Assembly: GCA_045580165.1 (NCBI GenBank)
Contig: JAZNNG010000077.1
Span: 12,163 to 76,162 of the forward strand
DNA length: 64,000 bases
Source of the DNA: UBA4717 sp045580165
Lineage (GTDB): Bacteria; Bacillota; Clostridia; Oscillospirales; CAG-272
Direction of reading: 5' to 3'
This document shows positions 61,071 to 64,000 of the stretch, piece after piece. The translations under genes were made by a program, and so were the position numbers. The first letter of the stretch is position 1. Each line of letters begins with the position of its first letter. The notes under the pieces were generated by a model, which saw only the letters and a program-made list of their open reading frames with translations, was not told where the DNA came from and ran no database searches.

Positions 61071-61080
61071 CTGCTCTAAA

Positions 61081-61353
61081 TCACTCTTCTGTTGTCAAGG
61101 AACATTTCTTGCGTTTCACATCGTTTACTGCATAAATCGCATCCACAACCATTTCATCACCCGCAAGATTTTCAAGGTCGTTCTGCACCTGTTTGATGCT
61201 GTCCCAGAGAGCGTAGAAAGCGTGAACTGCTTTATCTGCTTTCTCCAATTCTTCCGGGGCTACCTCGATGGTGAGGTATGTAGCTTCGATTGCGTACATT
61301 ACGGCGTTGACTTTCTCGATGTCGAAAAGTGCTTTGTTGAGATTTTTGTTCAT
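61081..61353 (-). CDS. Unknown small protein (90 aa)
   Basis: No family recognised. The product (MNKNLNKALFDIEKVNAVMYAIEATYLTIEVAPEEL...) is mostly helical, with an acidic middle and a basic stretch VKRKKCSL near the end. AAAGGA lies close before ATG 61353, and a second GGAG further upstream. The frame stays open to 61524, so a longer 147-residue form with a basic N-terminus is possible. Last gene of the array, before a terminator. Confidence 0.55.
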   Translation of the reverse strand: MNKNLNKALFDIEKVNAVMYAIEATYLTIEVAPEELEKADKAVHAFYALWDSIKQVQNDLENLAGDEMVVDAIYAVNDVKRKKCSLTTEE

Positions 61354-61543
61354 AGTCCTTTTACTCCTTTTGAATATAGGTTTTGATATTCGACCACAAT
61401 CGGAGGTAAAAGGCTCAAAATCTTTATCATATTTTGGGTGGGGAGCAATTACGGCTCCTGTGCGAACATCGAGAACAAGTCTCTTTTTCTTTCCGCCACC
61501 ATATATTTTACTACATTTTCCCAAAAACGAAAAGATACACTCG

Positions 61544-61969
61544 CTATTTTGTCAAATTCGACATAACCACGTCGAACTTTCTGCTCTTACCGAACAGGCA
61601 ATATGTGAACATACGGAAACTGCCTGTCAGGGTCAGGTAATGCCTCGGAAGCGTGTCTTCTCGGATGACATCGTGATACAAAAGAGCAACGTCAGTCTCC
61701 GTCATACCGGACAAGCGGTACGCCTTTTTCATTCGGTCAACCGTGTCATTGTTCGTGAATGGCGACCTTGCCAAGCCGGACAAATCGAAATAGAACGAGA
61801 GCATTAACGCCTTCATCTCGTCTATGTGCTTGTTTTCGGTTTCGAGAATGTATGCCATAAGGCGTAGCGTTTCGGATGCACGTTCCCAATCTCCGGTCTT
61901 ATAGGCATCCTGCAATCCTCTTGACAATATCCCGTAGTTGCCGTTGACATTCTCTGCTTTATCGGTCAT
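61544..61969 (-). CDS. Unknown protein (141 aa)
   Basis: No family recognised. A mainly helical protein starting MTDKAENVNGNYGILSRGLQDAYKTGDWERASETLRLMAYIL, with a dimer-like helical pair. AAAGGAGAAAG lies before ATG 61969, which is preferred to the longer frame that begins in the upstream gene. Member of the minus-strand small-gene array. Confidence 0.6.
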   Translation of the reverse strand: MTDKAENVNGNYGILSRGLQDAYKTGDWERASETLRLMAYILETENKHIDEMKALMLSFYFDLSGLARSPFTNNDTVDRMKKAYRLSGMTETDVALLYHDVIREDTLPRHYLTLTGSFRMFTYCLFGKSRKFDVVMSNLTK

Positions 61970-62007
61970 AAATCTTTCTCCTTTCGTAAATCGTATATGG
62001 GGCGTTT

Positions 62008-62220
62008 TTACGCCTTTTGCGGCCCTTTTGTTTCTGCCTTGGTGTTTGGTGGTCGAGGCGTTTTGGAGGGCTTCTCGGTGTTTTTGCGGAATTTGGCGAG
62101 GGTTTCTGCTACAAATTTGTCCGAAGGTCTGTATCGGAGCGTTGCCGACAGGTTCCCGACGACTTCTATATCGAGCTTTCCGGTGTCTTCCCAAGAAAAC
62201 TCAACCGTTTCCTTTTTCAC
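62008..62220 (-). CDS. Unknown small protein with basic C-terminus (70 aa)
   Basis: GTG 62220 overlaps the stop of the cysteine-rich gene upstream as GTGA. The N-terminal half is acidic/beta-like (KKETVEFSWEDTGKLDIEVVGNLSATLRY) and the tail is Lys/Pro-rich and probably disordered. No family recognised. A GTG 57 bases further upstream in frame is less likely because it lacks a ribosome site. Confidence 0.5.
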   Translation of the reverse strand: MKKETVEFSWEDTGKLDIEVVGNLSATLRYRPSDKFVAETLAKFRKNTEKPSKTPRPPNTKAETKGPQKA

Positions 62221-62408
62221 TTCTTCTGTCCCTTCAAAAGAAAACTGTTCGTCTTGCAGAAATTGTAGTCCTTGCACTCAAAGCATTTGCGATGCAGACC
62301 TCCACGGCGATGACCTTTCTTGCAACCCATTATGCTGTCGTGCTTACACATATCGCACTCTGCATATTCCCGAATAGTGCAGTTCTTACATTGTTTCAGT
62401 TCTTTCAT
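62217..62408 (-). CDS. Cysteine-rich small protein (63 aa)
   Basis: MKELKQCKNCTIREYAECDMCKHDSIMGCKKGHRRGG... has nine cysteines in CxxC, CxxC, and CxxC-like pairs (CKNC, CDMC, CFEC), so it likely binds two zinc ions. GAGGAGG lies before ATG 62408, which falls inside the end of the preceding gene. No family recognised. Confidence 0.6.
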   Translation of the reverse strand: MKELKQCKNCTIREYAECDMCKHDSIMGCKKGHRRGGLHRKCFECKDYNFCKTNSFLLKGQKK

Positions 62409-62715
62409 TGCAATCAACCTCCTCGCTCGACACAGGTTCGGTCATTTTCTTCAGGAACTTCGTTACCGCACCGATGACATCTCCGAAAAACTCAGGGTGG
62501 TCTAACATAACCACGTCAGTCATCAGCTTTGCTCTTTCCTCTGCCTGTTTCAAACGGTCTTGCAGACGGTCAACTTCTGCCTCGTATCTCGTCTGTTCGG
62601 TTATCAGGTTGCGATACTCGCAAAGAGTAATCGTAACCGTCAGTTCTTTCATTGTTCCTTCCGCCTGAACAAAATCATCGTCGTTTGCTCCGGTACATTC
62701 CGATTTAAGATACAT
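62386..62715 (-). CDS. Coiled-coil small protein (109 aa)
   Basis: No family recognised. A heptad-like helix spans about 40-72 (TEQTRYEAEVDRLQDRLKQAEERAKLM), with an acidic N-terminus and polar C-terminus. AAGGAGG lies before ATG 62715. The ATG at MKEL in the middle (residue 22) is also preceded by purines. Overlaps the cysteine-rich gene by 23 bases. Confidence 0.6.
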   Translation of the reverse strand: MYLKSECTGANDDDFVQAEGTMKELTVTITLCEYRNLITEQTRYEAEVDRLQDRLKQAEERAKLMTDVVMLDHPEFFGDVIGAVTKFLKKMTEPVSSEEVDCNERTETM

Positions 62716-62726
62716 ACTTTGCCTCC

Positions 62727-62912
62727 TTATCCTATTTTCAAAAACTCCCTTGTCGGTGCGTGGAACCTTCTGCCGTCCGATGTTTCAATCATCGTCTGTT
62801 CCTCGCAAGCGGTAGGAGTGTACTTTTTAATCACACGTCCCGTAACGCCGTAGTAGTCCTTGTGCGTACACACTACGTAGTCGCCGGGACTAAATTTTCT
62901 GTTGTCAGTCAT
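62727..62912 (-). CDS. SH3-like small protein (61 aa)
   Basis: MTDNRKFSPGDYVVCTHKDYYGVTGRVIKKYTPTACEEQTMIETSDGRRFHAP... looks like a small beta-barrel of KOW/SH3 type (GDYVVC...GVTGRVIKKY). GAGGAGG lies before ATG 62912, which overlaps the preceding gene's end by 8 bases. Function unknown. Confidence 0.6.
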   Translation of the reverse strand: MTDNRKFSPGDYVVCTHKDYYGVTGRVIKKYTPTACEEQTMIETSDGRRFHAPTREFLKIG

Positions 62913-63294
62913 CAAATATAACCTCCTCATTTTCTTCGCTTTTGTGATAGTATCCGGTGAAATCTATCGCCTGAAGACATTTCGAGCAACCTCTCAAATC
63001 GTTGCTGATGCCTCCGCCTCTTTCCACATCCGTCTCATACAGAGCGAGTATAAATCTTCCGCAGGACGGACAATGAAAACTTATCAACCGACCGTATCGG
63101 TGTGTGTTGGTCTTTTCTCCGAAAACGAGCTTGGGTTTAATGGGGACCTGCTTCTTGATTGCAGCTTTTGCCGCACCCAAAAAATTCGCTTCGCTATTGA
63201 GTTTTCTTCGCTTTTCCTTGTCTGCCGACTGAAATTCAAGGTCTATTTCATCCAGTCGTAGTTCAATATGTTTCAAGCACGCATCGTATCCCAT
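62905..63294 (-). CDS. Zinc-ribbon small protein A (129 aa)
   Basis: Helical N-terminus (residues 1-50) with the linker LGAAKAAIKKQVPIKPKLVFG, then a zinc ribbon: CPSCGRF at about 73-79 and CSKCLQAIDF at about 103-112. GAGGGG lies before ATG 63294. Related in layout to the next two zinc-ribbon genes of the array. Such small KQxP-linker zinc-ribbon proteins are common in gut Clostridia phages and mobile elements, to my recollection. Confidence 0.65.
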   Translation of the reverse strand: MGYDACLKHIELRLDEIDLEFQSADKEKRRKLNSEANFLGAAKAAIKKQVPIKPKLVFGEKTNTHRYGRLISFHCPSCGRFILALYETDVERGGGISNDLRGCSKCLQAIDFTGYYHKSEENEEVIFDD

Positions 63295-63295
63295 A

Positions 63296-63592
63296 TCACC
63301 CCTCCTTGCACTCTATCGCTTGACCGCACCAAGTACAGTACCGAGGATATTCTTTGCTGTTCGTGGCAACCACTCCCAAACAAGACGGGCATACGCTCTC
63401 TCGAACTTCGCCGTCTATATGTATCACCCTTGTATGATGCCGCTCCATTGGCTGTTGCTTTTGGAGTGCTGCTTTCGCCGCTTCGAGCCAATCACAATCA
63501 TCGGTCGTCAACTGATATTCGATGCTCTCGTCGTAGTGAACGTCAGCAGAAAGCACATCATCAATGTTTGCTATTGCTACCTTTGCATCCAT
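63296..63592 (-). CDS. Zinc-ribbon small protein B (98 aa)
   Basis: Paralogous to the preceding entry: WLEAAKAALQKQQPMERHH is the same linker, and the zinc ribbon is CPSCLGVVA...CTWCGQAIECKEG. Its ATG directly follows the stop of the upstream gene with GAGGTGG before it. Function unknown. Confidence 0.65.
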   Translation of the reverse strand: MDAKVAIANIDDVLSADVHYDESIEYQLTTDDCDWLEAAKAALQKQQPMERHHTRVIHIDGEVRESVCPSCLGVVATNSKEYPRYCTWCGQAIECKEG

Positions 63593-63805
63593 TTATACCA
63601 CCTCGCAATACGCTCTCCTGAGCATTTCTCGCACGTCGTCATCGTCTCCACCTACATAGTTGTCAGCATCGTCGAAATACTGATATGCCGTGTACGGCTT
63701 CGCTACGATGCCTGTGTACTCTTCAAGCAATTCGTGGAACTCTTGGCGACTTCCGCAGGACCGTGCCTCTTCGAGTTCTTCTAACTGTTTCTTGGTTATA
63801 CTCAT
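63593..63805 (-). CDS. Acidic small protein (70 aa)
   Basis: MSITKKQLEELEEARSCGSRQEFHELLEEYTGIVAKPYTAYQYFDDADNYVGGDDDDVREML... is strongly acidic with a helical first half. ATG 63805 overlaps the upstream stop as ATGA and follows AAGGAGG. No family recognised. Confidence 0.6.
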   Translation of the reverse strand: MSITKKQLEELEEARSCGSRQEFHELLEEYTGIVAKPYTAYQYFDDADNYVGGDDDDVREMLRRAYCEVV

Positions 63806-64000
63806 TTCGGGACCTCCTTGCCTACAAAATCGAGTGCCTGACCGCACCACTCGCAGAAGCGGTGGTTCTCGTTGTTTGCTACCCATTTACCGCAATGCGG
63901 GCAGGGATAGCATTTGTAGGTAACTACCTTGTCGGTTCCGTCGAACGCCTTTATCTCTACCGGATGCTCATACTTCGTAACATCCAACACCTCGGCTCTT
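63802..64000 (-). CDS. Zinc-ribbon small protein C, start outside the window
   Basis: The frame is open to the window edge, so the start may lie beyond 64000; GTG 63990 is the first in-frame start and lacks a good ribosome site. The visible C-terminal 66 residues end in YPCPHCGKWVANNENHRFCEWCGQALDF, a zinc ribbon related to proteins A and B. Confidence 0.6.
   Translation of the reverse strand, partial: RAEVLDVTKYEHPVEIKAFDGTDKVVTYKCYPCPHCGKWVANNENHRFCEWCGQALDFVGKEVPK

Noticed and set aside
61938..62477. 179-codon plus-strand ORF over the small-gene array
   Set aside because: It runs against several coupled minus-strand genes that each have strong ribosome sites.

Overview
This 64 kb window looks like chromosomal DNA from a low-to-moderate GC Firmicute of class Clostridia, most likely an anaerobic gut or rumen member of the Oscillospirales/Ruminococcaceae type. 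The evidence is the Gram-positive gene set (HprK, SepF, DivIVA, YlmH, GdpP, LytR-CpsA-Psr protein, homodimeric GlyRS, HisZ with short HisG), strong AGGAGG-type ribosome binding sites, textbook TTGACA-17-TATAAT promoters, and a secreted dockerin protein that implies cellulosome-like machinery elsewhere in the genome. No rRNA, CRISPR array or intact insertion sequence was seen. There is one tRNA gene, tRNA-Leu(UAG).

Layout. 1-3.3 kb: end of a topoisomerase III gene, an unusual 45-residue Gln/Asn-rich micro-protein on the minus strand, then a trmN6-like/rsmI pair of RNA methylases. 3.4-7.7 kb: a UgtP/MGD1-like glycosyltransferase, an MgtC/SapB membrane protein, tRNA-Leu, and a minus-strand pair made of a condensation-fold acyltransferase and a zinc-ribbon membrane protein. 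7.9-15.2 kb: an apparent operon of a HAD phosphatase, a full-length P-type ATPase homologue in which every catalytic motif is destroyed, and a 1281-residue secreted protein with SLH-like, beta-helix and dockerin regions. 15.3-20.5 kb: a clan GH-A glycosidase, glyS, an LCP cell-wall protein and hprK.

20.5-28.9 kb is a complete histidine operon on the minus strand: yerC (TrpR-like regulator), hisZ, G, D, C, B, H, A, F, IE and a PHP-type histidinol phosphatase. Most junctions are translationally coupled, and a 32-bp dyad lies just downstream of its promoter. 29-39.6 kb holds an MFS transporter, a cyclophilin, an operon of a MutS-like ATPase, an Lrp regulator, an aminotransferase, a U32 protein and uppP, then pgk-tpiA and a DMT transporter. 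39.7-52 kb is minus-strand housekeeping: nrdR with a GH31 glycosidase, then yybS-gdpP-rplI-dnaB-tilS-hpt-ftsH, and an unknown membrane protein. A tyrosine recombinase follows at 52.2 kb.

53.2-60.9 kb is one long minus-strand run: a 19-codon ORF, miaA, an HlyD-like adaptor, yggS, sepF, yggT, ylmH, divIVA, lspA, rluD and a Cof-type phosphatase. It links cell division, envelope and RNA modification genes. From 61.0 kb to the window end the character changes to a tight minus-strand series of short unknown genes, at least three with a C-terminal zinc ribbon and conserved linkers. This looks like the early or accessory region of a prophage or conjugative element whose remainder lies beyond the window.

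The most unusual items are the P-type ATPase pseudoenzyme in its operon with a dockerin protein, the Gln/Asn-rich micro-protein, the zinc-ribbon paralogue array, the 19-codon ORF before miaA, and the candidate YerC operator.
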